Source: Capniomyces stellatus
Lineage: Eukaryota > Kickxellomycota > Harpellomycetes > Harpellales > Legeriomycetaceae
Direction: 5' to 3'
Length of the DNA: 64,000 nt
Assembly: GCA_001661515.1 (NCBI GenBank)
Contig: LUVW01000018.1
Location: forward strand, 392,177 to 456,176
Shown piece after piece: positions 12,218 through 23,500 of this stretch. Within the stretch, counting starts at the first letter, position 1. Each line of letters opens with the position of its first letter. The translations under genes were made by a program, and so were the position numbers. The notes beneath the pieces are model-generated. The model searched no databases and was not told the DNA's origin. It saw only the letters and a list, made by a program, of their open reading frames with translations.

Positions 12218-14060
12218 ATGCTTCCAGTACGTAGATTCAGCCAGGTCGATAGGAGGATCTTGACAAAGTCAAAAGAATTTTACAGATCGATTTCATATAA
12301 AGCCAGTAAGGCCAAGGACGACAAAATATATCTAGGCAAGACATTCTCTTTATTATTTTTACTATCAACATTTTATTTACCTTTTTTTTTTAAAAAAAAA
12401 GGTAAATAAAATTACCAACTAAACTGTTTTTGAATTGGACTTGCGCTTAACTGCGGGGATATGGTGATAAAAAACTATTCAAATAGTCAAAGGCTCAAAA
12501 GTGCAGTCCTTTTGGCACGATGTTCCGTTATATTTTTCAAGAGAGACCAAAGTGCTGAATATGGTGGTTGAAATTCCTAGATGGACGAATGCGAAAAATG
12601 AGGTAGGGAATCTGCAATACTGTAGCAAGTAGCTACATATGCTTTGAGCATACATAAACGACTAAATGTCTACTCGGTTTTAGGTGAGCAAAGACGAGGA
12701 CTTTAACCCCATAGTCCAGGATCAAAAGAATGGCAAGCCTAGATTTGTTGCTGATATTTTCCCATATAAGGGGTACATATGGAATTATGGTGCCTTGCCA
12801 CAGGTAACTTCACGTCTACTTTTTGTATTATCATTGATTTTTTGGTTTTCTCTTATTAATACCTTATTATTTTTGGCAATGGTAGACATATGAAGACCCA
12901 AAAGCTGTTGATCCAATAACGGGCTATGTAGGTGATGGGGATCCGATTGATGTTATTGAGATTGGTGCCAAAGTGGGTAAAATTGGCGAGATCAAGCAGA
13001 TAAAGCCGGTGGGAATAATGGGGCTAATAGACGGAGGTATTACTTGGTTATAAATTTACAATGCGACTAATTGAACAGCAAGTAGACACCTTTTATTGTT
13101 TGGCTCGGCTTGGCTGTAGCTATTTGCAGAAACTGGTAGCAAAATAATAAGCAAACGATAAAAATTGCTGTTTTAGGCGAGACTGATTGGAAAGTGTTGG
13201 CTATTGATACGTCTGACCCAATTTCGGCCAAAATAAACAGTGTGTCAGACATTGAAACCTATTTACCAGGAATGATCGAGGCTACCCGAGAATGGCTATC
13301 GATTTATAAAATTCCTGATGGAAAGAAAAAAAACGAATGGGCACTCGACGGCCAAGTCAAAGATCTGGTAATTTAGGCTTTAAATATATATTTGTACTTG
13401 TATTTGTATTTATATTTGAATGTGTGTATCAAACTCATGGTGTTTCTTAATACAATGATCGTCGATAAATATCAATAATGTGCTACTAATCAAGTCCATT
13501 TTGATTACCAACCCAACTTTAAAAATTGGATTGTTACTAGAAAATCACTATGGATGTGATAAACGATGCCCATAATTCTTGGAAAAAATTAAAAATGTCT
13601 GAGCCACCCCATTCAGTTCCGTCAAAGTAAGTTAGCTACGCTTTTAGACTAATCTACCATTTCACCAATCCTTTTCTCAGTAGTTGCTCCAGTAAAGGCG
13701 TTTACTTATTTTTAGGACTATATTATTACGATCATATTTTTAGCGACCCTTTCAATGCATTGGACGTGAGCAGTCAGGTATTGACTATACTTTATATTAT
13801 AATATCATACCAGCGTATTTAAATTTCAAGTAATATCATATTCCTGTCTGCTTAAATATAGAATCCCGAATCTGCAAATATACTGGCTAGTTCCCAAAGT
13901 AAGTTTATCGCCTAGAGGACAAATTACAACGGAATTATCGATCAAGTTTGTCGGTCTGTTTCTGCGTGTTCGACAACTTTATAATTATCTTGTTTTGCAT
14001 GATATTTAATTAGACGACAAATGGTTCTTTATTAAGGGCGAAAAAGTAACAAACTCGTAG
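12218..14060 (+). CDS. Inorganic pyrophosphatase (family I, possibly mitochondrial), nine exons
   Basis: Hydrolyses diphosphate to two phosphates, driving biosynthetic reactions. Exons 12218-12335, 12487-12602, 12684-12803, 12886-13036, 13177-13367, 13541-13626, 13744-13777, 13862-13898 and 14014-14060 give 299 residues; yeast Ipp1 has 287. Active-site stretches are all present: [34 protein letters not shown], the signature DGDPID, GETDWK, YKIPDGK and the C-terminal DKWFFI. The N-terminus [19 protein letters not shown] is basic, lacks early acidic residues except one, and could be a mitochondrial presequence as in yeast Ppa2. The first intron must use a GC donor (12336) to join KDDKIYL to [14 protein letters not shown]; no GT site gives a sensible join. 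The short exons at the C-terminus are inferred from frame phase and the conserved ending. Confidence 0.9.
12374..12410. repeat. Near-perfect palindrome inside the GC-AG intron
   Basis: The arms ttatttacc + T10 and A9 + ggtaaataa face each other directly, with one base of asymmetry. In the pre-mRNA this would make a long hairpin in intron 1 of the pyrophosphatase gene. It also buries the tempting GT at 12402 in a stem. Confidence 0.75.
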
Positions 14061-15436
14061 CTGTGTTGATCAGTAATACCCTCGACACACTTGTTCTTTC
14101 AAAACGCTTTATATGAATATTGTGGTACATAATTGGTGTTTATAAGGGTAGAAGTAAAAAAGTCCAGTAACATGCGCTTGTTTAAATCGCCTACATGGGA
14201 TCACCGCCTATTTTTGCAAAGCTACGAGTCACCTTATTGTAGTTTCTGGAGATAGCTTCACTATTCATTTATTTTTATCAACCTTCAAAATATAATTTCG
14301 AGTTTCAACATCACAAAACAAGTTTTAATCTATGTTGCTATCCCATTAAAATGACAGTAAAAGATCATACAACGGTTTTACTCACCACCCTAAACCAATG
14401 ATAATTTGCGGCCAAATGGCTTGTATCCGTACAATTGAATATATGGCTTATTGTTTTTTACTTGTTTTTGCACTTCACCATTGTGTACTGTGCACCTTAT
14501 TTTCTATAATTAATTTATAGTTTGTAAGGGGTTGAATAGTTAATCTGTGGTATTGTTTAAAGTTAGGACTGGAAAAGTATTTTTTAAAGAGCGGGAAAGT
14601 GTATGCTCAGCCTAACAATACTTGTCTATAGACAAGCTAATATTGGGTTCATAGCTTGCTAAATAGCTTAGATAGTCGATATTAATGGCGGTGGTAAATG
14701 GAGTTTAAATATGCTAATAAGGCCATTACTTATTTTTTTTTTCACTGTAATTGTTTGTTTTTTCTTCAACATAATCAATGTGGTAAATGACTGCAATAAT
14801 GTCATCCAAAGACCAAACAATTAGCGAGGCGATTTTATTGTTCAAATTGTCTATAATCGACATGCATAATGAAAAGAATATTTGAACAACATGCAAATCT
14901 TAAAATTCCAGACTACTTTATAACAAATACACGGTAAACTTCTCATCTAAGGTTAATCAGCTCCTTTGTAAGTCTAATCAGTCAAATAAGACTCCAAAAT
15001 CAGCGATGTATGAGTGGCAGCCTTTTCGAGTGGTAGCCTTTTCGACTCAAAAAATCACACTATACTTTTTTTGCATCTTTTAACGGTGGTTGCACTTTTG
15101 GCTATACTTTTGGTTATACTTTTGGCTATACTTTTGGCTATACTTTTGGCTATACTTTTGGTTATACTTCCAAAATAACTAAAACCGACACATATAAAAA
15201 AAATAACCCAGGTCATATTTATAACAACACTACAACGCTCATATCGTACGCTATTTGTTTATTTCTCTTTGCATCTGTTTTCCTTCATCTTTAATTTTAA
15301 TTCTTACTGTTTTGCATATCAGGTAACCCCATAGAAGTTCCAATAAACCAATATACATTTTATTATAAAATCACAGTGAACTCGAAACACTATTAAAGCT
15401 TAAGCTGCCAGCTCTGCAAATATAATTTTACAACTC
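14061..15436. other. Intergenic region with 12-bp tandem repeats
   Basis: It separates the pyrophosphatase stop from the trypsin 1 start. Apart from the tandem repeat at 15095-15166 it is ordinary AT-rich DNA, and I see no coding stretch. The last 200 bases should include the trypsin promoter, with TATA-like sequences near 15192 and 15363. Confidence 0.55.
15095..15166 (+). repeat. Six copies of a 12-bp tandem repeat upstream of trypsin 1
   Basis: Six contiguous units read cttttggctata or cttttggttata (15095-15106 and so on to 15166). They end about 270 bases before the trypsin start codon. The perfect phasing suggests either recent slippage or clustered binding sites. Confidence 0.8.
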
Positions 15437-16594
15437 ATGATGGTTGCCATCAAAAGCTCGGTATTTTGGTATTTGACCATCTCATCATTCCAACTTTCAA
15501 ATGCTCAGCCAATCCCTGTTGTTCCGGACACACCAGGTGCCATAAATGCGGCATTGACAGATAGAAAAATAGATCCCATCATAGAGCTGAACAAGTTCCC
15601 AAACCAAGCCAGAGTACAAAACATGACTGATGCGATAAAAGTGAACAGTACGGGTATTCCAAGTTTAAATGAGACTGCGGATGCTGAAGGGTCTAACATG
15701 GCGTCAAAGTATAGGGTCATCAACGGAAAGCCAGCACTCTTAAATGAGTACCCATACGCGGCATTTATCTATGTAAACCTTGAAGTGTCTGGAGAGGCAT
15801 GTACAGGGTCATTGATATCCAATAACGCTATTCTGACAGCAGCACATTGCTTCTTTGATAAAAAAGGAAACCTATATGACAGAAAGATAGTCGCAACCAG
15901 TGTTGGAAGTATGAGTAACATTGAAAAGAACCCAAATATCTACAGAGTAGAAAAGCTGGTTCCACATCCAGATTACTCGCAATCAAATGCTACAAACGAC
16001 ATAGGTATAATTATTCTTAAAACAAATGTTCCCGATAATATTGCTGCTCCCGGAAAAATATACTCTGGAGAAATTTTTGACGGGTTGCTAGCATCGGCAG
16101 CAGGGTGGGGAGTGACTTCCAATAAAATCGATTCTACAGTGTCGTCGGTACTAATGCATGTCCCGCTGTCTATATCCTCTTCCAAAGCATGCAGGGACCT
16201 GAATAGACACTGGAAAGGCAACTCTGATACTACAGTATGCACTTTAAACGCCAACAATCAGGATACGTGTTACGGAGATTCGGGTGGTCCCTTGTCATAC
16301 TCTGGAGACTCAAGCATGCCCATTATAGGGATAACAAGTATTGGGAATGCACCAGGGACGTCTGATCGTCCTGAATGCGGTTTAACCGGAGGTGTTGCCT
16401 ACTACACTCGTGCCTATCACTATATTGACTGGATTTCTAGCACGATTGGTGTTGACGTTAAAGACATCATTTTCTCGCCTGTCAAAGACAAAAATTTAAA
16501 TGTGTCGACTGGAAGTGCTAATATTGAGAAAAAAGGCTTCAAAGATTTTATATTTATACTATCAACATTTGTTTCAACCTATATGTTTCAATAG
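15437..16594 (+). CDS. Secreted trypsin-like serine protease (S1A), trypsin 1
   Basis: A 385-residue zymogen with a signal peptide (to about residue 23), a long propeptide of about 75 residues, and activation before VINGK (SKYR|VING). The catalytic triad is visible in TAAHC (His), TNDIGIIIL (Asp) and GDSGGP (Ser). The residue six before the serine is Asp (DTCYGDSGGP), the trypsin position 189 that selects Arg/Lys. SIG and GGVAYY line the usual S1 pocket walls, and the Cys pairs around His57 and Ser195 are kept. A tail after the catalytic domain ends in a hydrophobic stretch (FKDFIFILSTFVSTYMF), so membrane or GPI anchoring is possible. Single exon. It is paralogous to the minus-strand trypsin at 38791-39798. 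Secreted trypsins in fungi usually mark protein-degrading or animal-associated lifestyles. Confidence 0.93.
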   Translation: MMVAIKSSVFWYLTISSFQLSNAQPIPVVPDTPGAINAALTDRKIDPIIELNKFPNQARVQNMTDAIKVNSTGIPSLNETADAEGSNMASKYRVINGKPALLNEYPYAAFIYVNLEVSGEACTGSLISNNAILTAAHCFFDKKGNLYDRKIVATSVGSMSNIEKNPNIYRVEKLVPHPDYSQSNATNDIGIIILKTNVPDNIAAPGKIYSGEIFDGLLASAAGWGVTSNKIDSTVSSVLMHVPLSISSSKACRDLNRHWKGNSDTTVCTLNANNQDTCYGDSGGPLSYSGDSSMPIIGITSIGNAPGTSDRPECGLTGGVAYYTRAYHYIDWISSTIGVDVKDIIFSPVKDKNLNVSTGSANIEKKGFKDFIFILSTFVSTYMFQ

Positions 16595-17977
16595 TCTCGC
16601 ATTATGTTTAGAACCATTTGTTTTATTGCTACTCTACAACTAATACACATCCTCCAACTTGAACCAAGATTTTGGCCTAGTAATAGCGATTAGACATCTA
16701 AATTCATGAATAAGCCACCTTAATAATAGTATGAATAATAGTGAGTGCATGCTTTACTTTATGTGGGCTTTTTAGGAGAAACGCAAAAAAGTATCTATTG
16801 GTAAATCGTTTTAAACCTCAGCCTGTTCTTGAATGCGCACAAATAGCCTTCTTGGATTCTCCGTAAATGAATCAAGTCCAGTCTTCTCAGAGTCATTATC
16901 CAAGTTAATATACACCAGACAGTTATTAGCTGTATTTCTCAGAGTCGGTATTCCTAAATCTGGGTACTAGAGAGCTATGTCGAGTTTTTCAAGCTTGACG
17001 TCTTGCTTACCAAAAAAATATCCATGGCGCGTACGTACACTAAACCTTGGTTACTATAGCAGTCTAAGCTACAATACTGGCATATCATTGTTGACTTTCT
17101 GCAGTGGACACATGAACACTTGTAGCCGGGATTGTGTTTCTTTGTGTTTGGTGTGCACTTTAATCGTGATTTTAAAAGGTATAATATGGCTTTGTTTAGC
17201 TGCTTGATAGTACGTTTGATCCTGTGTTTCATTTCTTTATTTCTTCAAGATTTTTGATTTTACCAGACGCAAAGCTTTATCAAATCGGTACAAAGGTCTC
17301 AGCACGCTAAATTCTATATATTTATGCTAGATATGCTATTAAATAAATGACAATATCGTATATACATACCTATATACATCACAGTAAGGCTGGGCCCATA
17401 TGCAATCAAACACAAGATGAATTGTATATGGTGTTTATAGACACTGCTAACAACAATACTACATATACTCTTAAACTTGTTAGTGTTAATGCTAAAACGC
17501 TTTAAAAAAACTGGGCAAACGAGAAATCTAGAATCGGCCAATTAATTTTAGCAGCTTGGCTGAGCAGCAGCAAATGAAGTCCTAAATTTCGCAGTTAATA
17601 AAAGCAAAAATAACTAATGAATTTTTTCTTTCTTTTTTTAATAGTACTAGTGCCTTTTTTTAACTTTTAAACGGAATATTATTGAAAAATACAAAAGTGA
17701 AATAATTCGAATACATTTCAATAAAAAAATTCGAATACTTGAGGGAATCACTGTTTGTTAGAACAAGTCGAATTGTATTGCAAATTCGATTGGAAAAAAA
17801 AAAGTTGATAAAATACAGAGTTTTTTTTATTTTACATCAAGTATTGTGATATCTGTATAAGTAAATTTATACCAACTAAGGCGACATCAACACGACGTCG
17901 ATACTTTGGAGTAAGCGAGCCTACAGAATCTTTTAGAAGAAAGGATAATACCGAAACTCGAATTAAAATAGCTCAAG
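16595..17977. other. Intergenic region, no gene seen
   Basis: AT-rich spacer between trypsin 1 and cwc25. Open frames on both strands at about 16975-17230 overlap one another and look like chance. The final 300 bases hold A-rich leader sequence of cwc25. Confidence 0.55.
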
Positions 17978-19866
17978 ATGGGAGGAGGAGATTTGGTAAA
18001 TAATAGCAAAGAATATATAAAGCAATGTATCTCTTAAGTTTTGGTGTTTACGCTGTGTGTAGTACCAACGCTATTCTGAACAAAGTATAATTAATTTTAA
18101 ATGCTTAATTTAAAAATAGAATTTAAAAAAATCGTGGCATCCGCTGACATTTAGAAATCAAGAAAAGATATGGAAAGAAAAGCAGAATGCAGAAGCGGAG
18201 AAGAAGAAGATTGAGCAGATTCAAAAGGAACTTACAAATGAACGCCAGCGCGAAGAGTTCCAGCGATTACAGGAAGTCACGGGCCACAAGTAAGCTTATC
18301 TTGCAGTAGAATTAACAAGGAATTAGTGGAGCAAAATGAAACGAAATTAAAAGCGAGTTTGTAAACAGGCCAATCCCTAATTGACTTTGGATCATAAAAT
18401 CCGACAGTTGGGGTGGGGGGAGAATGCTTAGCAGTAGATATGGTAATTGACCAGGAAGTACAATGTATGATTGTCTGTTTATAGGAAGGGTAGCGATCGG
18501 CTGGACTGGATGTACTCGGCTCCGGCTTCAAGTGGACAAGTAGCATCCGAAGAGCTTGAGGCATATTTACTGGGGAAACGCTCGATCGATAAGCTTTTAG
18601 CCGCCAAGGATGAGGTAATTTGGATTAATGACAAGAGATAAATAGGGCGAGGTCAGGAATTAAACTTGCTGATATGTTTGTTCTAAAGGCGATGTTATAT
18701 TACTGCATAGAATGAGCTTAAATCCAGCACCACGGTTGACGTATTTCAACATTCGAATAAAAATGCGAACAGCATAAAAGATACGCAATCAAAAATCAGG
18801 GAGGACCCGCTTTTGATGATCAAGAGAAAAGAGAGGGAGGTTATCGAGTCGGTCTTGAAAAACCCTCTCAAAATGAGCGAGATGCATAAGGTTTGTACCA
18901 ATTAAATAGATGCTCTACATACCATTAGGACGGTTACTAGGATACTTTTGTTGGCCAATAAATGTTTATTCCTTTTTGTTTGTTTGTTTGTTTGTTTGTT
19001 TGTTTGTTTGTTTGTTTTGTATTAAAGTATGAAAATTAAGAGAAATTGGGTTATTTATTTTTTTGCAGAGCCATAGAAAAGAAAAGACCACTAAATCCTC
19101 TAAACATGGCAGATCAAAAGAAGGCGAGGAAAGGAGTAGCAAGTCAAAGTCTAAAGATAAAGATAAAAGGCATAAAACGGATTCCAGTAAAAAAAGGGAA
19201 AAGTCGTCTAGTGATGAAACAGAGAGAACAAGATCAAGAAACGATAGGAAAAGGTCGAATAATTTGGCGAGCACCAGCACTAGTTCAAAGAATGATAAAA
19301 GCAGAAACAAAGGTAGAAGGGAGGAATCCAGCTACTCGCGACATCGGAACAGGTTGAGATCGAAGTCAAGATCAAGATCGAGATCAAGGTCTTTATCACC
19401 GAATAGGCATAGAAGCAGTAGGAGAGACATAGGGAATACTAGGGATGCGAGAGATACTAGAGATACTAGAGATACTGGTGGTAGAGAGTATCGCCACAGA
19501 GCCGGCAGTGACAGTCGAACGAGTTATAGGTCAAGATATGATGCTAAAACCAGCAGCAATGGTCATGTATTGAGCAAATCTCGGCTGGAAGAAAAGCTGA
19601 GGCAGGAAGCAAAGCTGCTGGAAATGACACAAAACGCAAAAGATATGGAACATAATAGAAGGGAGTATGTTGAAAAAATGAATAAGGAGGATCTGGCTGA
19701 GGCTGAGAGGTTGGAGGGAGAGAGAATCAGACATTCGAAAGAAGGAACAACAACTTCGTACTTGAAAGAAATAACCAGCTCAGTTTATGGCGACTCAAAC
19801 TACTCGTTGCATGATAGATTAAAACGCAACCGGACGTTTTTGTCAAAGGAGCTGGCAGATGAGTAA
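17978..19866 (+). CDS. CWC25: Pre-mRNA splicing factor Cwc25, five exons
   Basis: Cwc25 joins the activated spliceosome after Prp2 and is needed for the first transesterification step. Exons 17978-17995, 18120-18289, 18485-18614, 18711-18890 and 19069-19866 encode 431 residues. The conserved start MGGGDL|NLKKSWHP, KIWKEKQNAEAEKKKIEQIQ, RLDWMYSAP, the YLLGKRSIDK motif and SKIREDPLLMIKRKERE match the family closely. The C-terminal half is Lys/Ser/Arg-rich with RS dipeptides and an RDTRDTRDT repeat, and ends with the conserved block MEHNRREYVEKM and SLHDRLKRNRTFL. The first exon is only 18 nt and was found from the invariant N-terminus. Intron 4 contains a TTTG microsatellite. Confidence 0.93.
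18975..19014 (+). repeat. TTTG microsatellite, ten units, in cwc25 intron 4
   Basis: Forty bases of uninterrupted TTTG lie between the donor at 18891 and the acceptor at 19067-19068. No coding effect is expected. Confidence 0.85.
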
Positions 19867-20527
19867 CGTAACTTGATCCATGCCTGTAATAAAGCTCGGC
19901 GTAATTTGATTATTTTCGGGTTTCTTTTTTTCTTTTTTTTTTTTTTCCCCTTTTCAATTCTTATTAATACTATATTTTTGTAAAGCCAAACTGCTAGGTT
20001 AAAGTTTACTCCTCGAAGCTTACTTGTTTTTGGCTTGTATATTTATACATTAATATAATATATACTATAGACTTGGTTAAGATAAAATATCGAATTGCAC
20101 AATTTATTTAGTAAACAGATTAAGCGGTGAGTTGCAAGAAAGAAAGAAAAGGTGAAGGATGGGAAAGGGAGGGAGGGAGGGACAGAAAAACAAATAAATG
20201 ATTGTGTCAAAGTTACAAATAGTTGGAAGGGTATAAAAGTAGGGGAATTATGTAAAGTCGGTGTTAGCTTGATAAATCAGAAAAATGAAGAGTCTAAGAA
20301 CATCGTGTTGAGCCTGCACCAAAAGTAAAAAAAAGAAAAAGAAAATGTATGCAAAGTGGTTAAGAGGGTAGGGTAGAGCATTAATAGAGAGTAAATGGTG
20401 ATATGAGCTCCACAGTCTCCCAATAAGGATAAGGGTAGGGATGTTGGTATCGCGATAGGGGTAAGAATAGAAGGAGAACGGGGAAAAGGAGAACGGGGAA
20501 AAAAGATGGATTGTTAAGCGGGTTGGA
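19867..20527. other. Spacer between convergent genes
   Basis: This region holds the 3' ends of cwc25 (+) and of the ankyrin/DIL gene (-). It includes a T-rich block after cwc25 and a GA-rich stretch at 20140-20190. I see no further gene; open frames here are read through the minus-strand 3' flank and have low-complexity composition. Confidence 0.6.
19888..19893 (+). terminator. Possible polyadenylation signal AATAAA after cwc25
   Basis: AATAAA occurs 22 bases after the stop codon and is followed by a long T-rich stretch at about 19921-19950. Supported by position only. Confidence 0.35.
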
Positions 20528-23500
20528 TTAGATGATGGTATCCAGAATAGCGAGAAAAGACTCGGGAACAATTGGGGAGAGTTCGATATTACATTTCAAA
20601 ACAGACTGCAGTTCGAGTTGCAGTTTGGATGGGGCTGGGGAGTTGTAGTTAAAATATACAGCGGGGTTGGGGCTTCCGGGTTTTGAGGAGTTGTTGGGGA
20701 CAGTTGATAGGCTTTCGATGTCGGTTCTGATGTTAAGGGGTGATTTGATGGGGATACTGGTTTGCAGGTCAAGATCTGAGTCTGGGTGCAATTCAGAGCC
20801 CACAAGGGTGTTTAGGGAATCGTGGTTTGTGGATTTGGTGGATTGGCTGAATTCAAGCTCCAGGATATCAAGATTTTCAGACCTTCTTGGCTCGCTGGGG
20901 GCTTTTTGGTCAGGAACTGTACTTGAGGTAAACACACTTGTGAGTTCAGAGTAAAACGCAGACCCTTCATGCGAGGCCAAACATAAATCAGTGCCTTCGT
21001 ACGAACCAACATCCTTTACAATACTGACGCTAATAGGTAGCGGATCCAAGACAGAGTCCAGGGAGCTTCCGCAGTCACTGTCGCTGCCAATAGTAGAAGA
21101 TGACTTGCGCGAGTTTTTGGCTTTCAGTTTGCTAAGCTGGAGACCCCACCACTTGAGGTAGTCAGCCAGAGGCACTGGAGAAACCGAGACTTTGGCGGAA
21201 ACGTTGATTAGATCGGCCATTTTGTTGTAGTAATTGATCGATTTTAGAATAAACGGGTCATCGCATATCGTCACGCCGTTGACCAATGCAAAGATTGTGG
21301 CAGATTGACCGTCAGGTGCACGTCTCTTGATTTCGCCATGGCTGGGAAAGCAGGAAGAAGTCACACCCGGGTCAGAATGCATATCAGCCAAACCGTTGGG
21401 CTGGCAGTTGTTGAGCTGCTTGACTGCTGGTGGAGTTTCGAGAATGTGTGAAAGCGAAATCTTTGTTCCGTTGCTGCCTGATGACTTGGAAGACTCGCAA
21501 ATGCTTGGCGTGCTGGGCTCGTTGCTTTTTACACTTCTGGTTCTGTCTGTTAGGCTGATTGGCGAGTCAAACGAGTCGGGAACGTAGCTGGGTCCCGTTG
21601 GGCTCCCGCAAGCTGGTGACCCCAGTGGCAACGCCGAGCTGCTGGGCCTGATAAACGGAAACAAAGACCGCTCCATAAACCTTGACAATGACAGCTGGCC
21701 TGTGTTTTCTATCATGCTGAGCCTGTTCGCCTGCGGCTTTGCTGACCTTGGCTGTCTAGGACCAACGCCCAACTCGGTTACATTGCTGCTTGCAATTGGC
21801 GACTCAAGACTGTATTCCCGCACCAAAACATCGCTGCATCTGTCAGGCCGTCTTGCCAACCTGGCTCCGTCGCTGGCTACATGGTCGTGGGCGCTGGCTG
21901 GCGAGCCTAAAGCCGAGCTAAAGTTGAACTTTGGCGTTAAGGGCGATGCCGATATTTTGATTGTTTGGGAGTTGGCTGTTGGATTGGCTTGGTTTTTTCC
22001 AAAATTCTGGATCTCCTTGATTTGACTCAGCAACTTCTGGACATGTTCAATAGCTCCTCCAACAATCCGGGGCTCGTCTACTTCGTACAGGTAGTTGTCT
22101 AGCAGGATGTTCAGCTGCAGTACATTCAGAGTCTCAAAGGTTCCTATTATCTCTATAAACGCTCCCAGTTCCTGCAGACTAGTGACAACCTGCAGCAGTT
22201 GAAGCAGCTCAGTCAGCGGAAGAAACGCCTTGTGTGACTCTATGGGTGTTGGGAATCGGCTTTCGTTTCTTCGTGTCCAGTCAAGCAGCGTGTTGAGGTT
22301 CATTCTGATCTGAATGGCACGTGACCTGCAGCAGAACTCCCGCGTAGTCAAAACCCTGTTGAACATTTCTGCCCCTATAAAGTTTACCACATGCTGTACT
22401 GCAGCCTGTATGATGTTTGGGTGAACTCCGCACCTTTCCATCACTCTCATAGTCTCCTCTAAAAAGCCGACTATGTATTTTGGGTTTAAATCCGCTTCTT
22501 TTTGGCTGGCCTTTGATTCATCCAAAGATCTCAGGCGTTCTGCGCGGTATGAACTTCCGCTATGGCCACGCGACTGGGTATAATTTGGTGGTTGGGGCGC
22601 GGGTGGTTGGTTTGCTTTTTGCTTCCATATAAAGCTAAACCGATTGTTTGGTGCTGTGACTGGCGCGCTGGCGCAGGATGAAGACTGTTTCCCTGTTGTC
22701 TCTGTGGTTTTGAAGTCCTCAATGGTCAGCCTTGATATCCTTTTTGACGAAATTGTCTTGGACCGTCTAAGTGGCTTGGGGCTTGTCCCAGCGGACTGCC
22801 TGCTACCGGATCCTCTCCCAATGAAAAACGATATTCTGCTCTGAAACCTGCTGTCTTTCTCAATTTTAATCCCTTCAAGTAGCTCTGGAACCGACGAGTA
22901 ATCCAGCAAAGCCTCGTCCAAGCCGTCACTAACCGAGTCTGTCAGGGCCTCTACCAGCAACACAAAACACGTATTTATGCATTCCTGCAACCGGCTGACG
23001 CCTTCTTCTCTAACCTCTGACAAAGATGGGTCGCGAACAACATAGTACTTCAGCTGCTGCAGATTAGATATCCAAAAGGCCAAGTCGTGCACTTTTCCCT
23101 TTGATGCCTGAGCCACATTATCGTAGCTTGCCACAGCGTCAAAAAAGAACGTCGATGTCAGCTCAGTCGACCCAATATTGGCTATAAACCGCAGCGCTAG
23201 AAATAGAATGTTTGCTGATATCAGTATATCCGACGAGTTGCTTGTCCATTTTTCCGGCTCAATGTCCATTATCACCGCATCAAGGAACTTGGCTGTGGAT
23301 GAAGGAACTACTGCATACATTTGGTGAGGAAGGACCTGATCCCAGTTGAACTTGACCTCTGCTTCGCCGTCCTTGTCGTCATCGCCAGACTCATCGGCGT
23401 TGCTGAAGCGCCTGTACTTGTCGCCAGAATCTGACGGCTGAAACTCTCCATCGTGCCTCAATCTTGTTTTGGTGCTGCTGTCGTTTGGTTTGTGTGGGTC

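Noticed and set aside
12336..12417. Reading pyrophosphatase exon 1 through to the GT at 12402
   Set aside because: It would add a Phe/Leu-rich tail with no family match and would end at once in a stop. The GC donor gives the conserved join.
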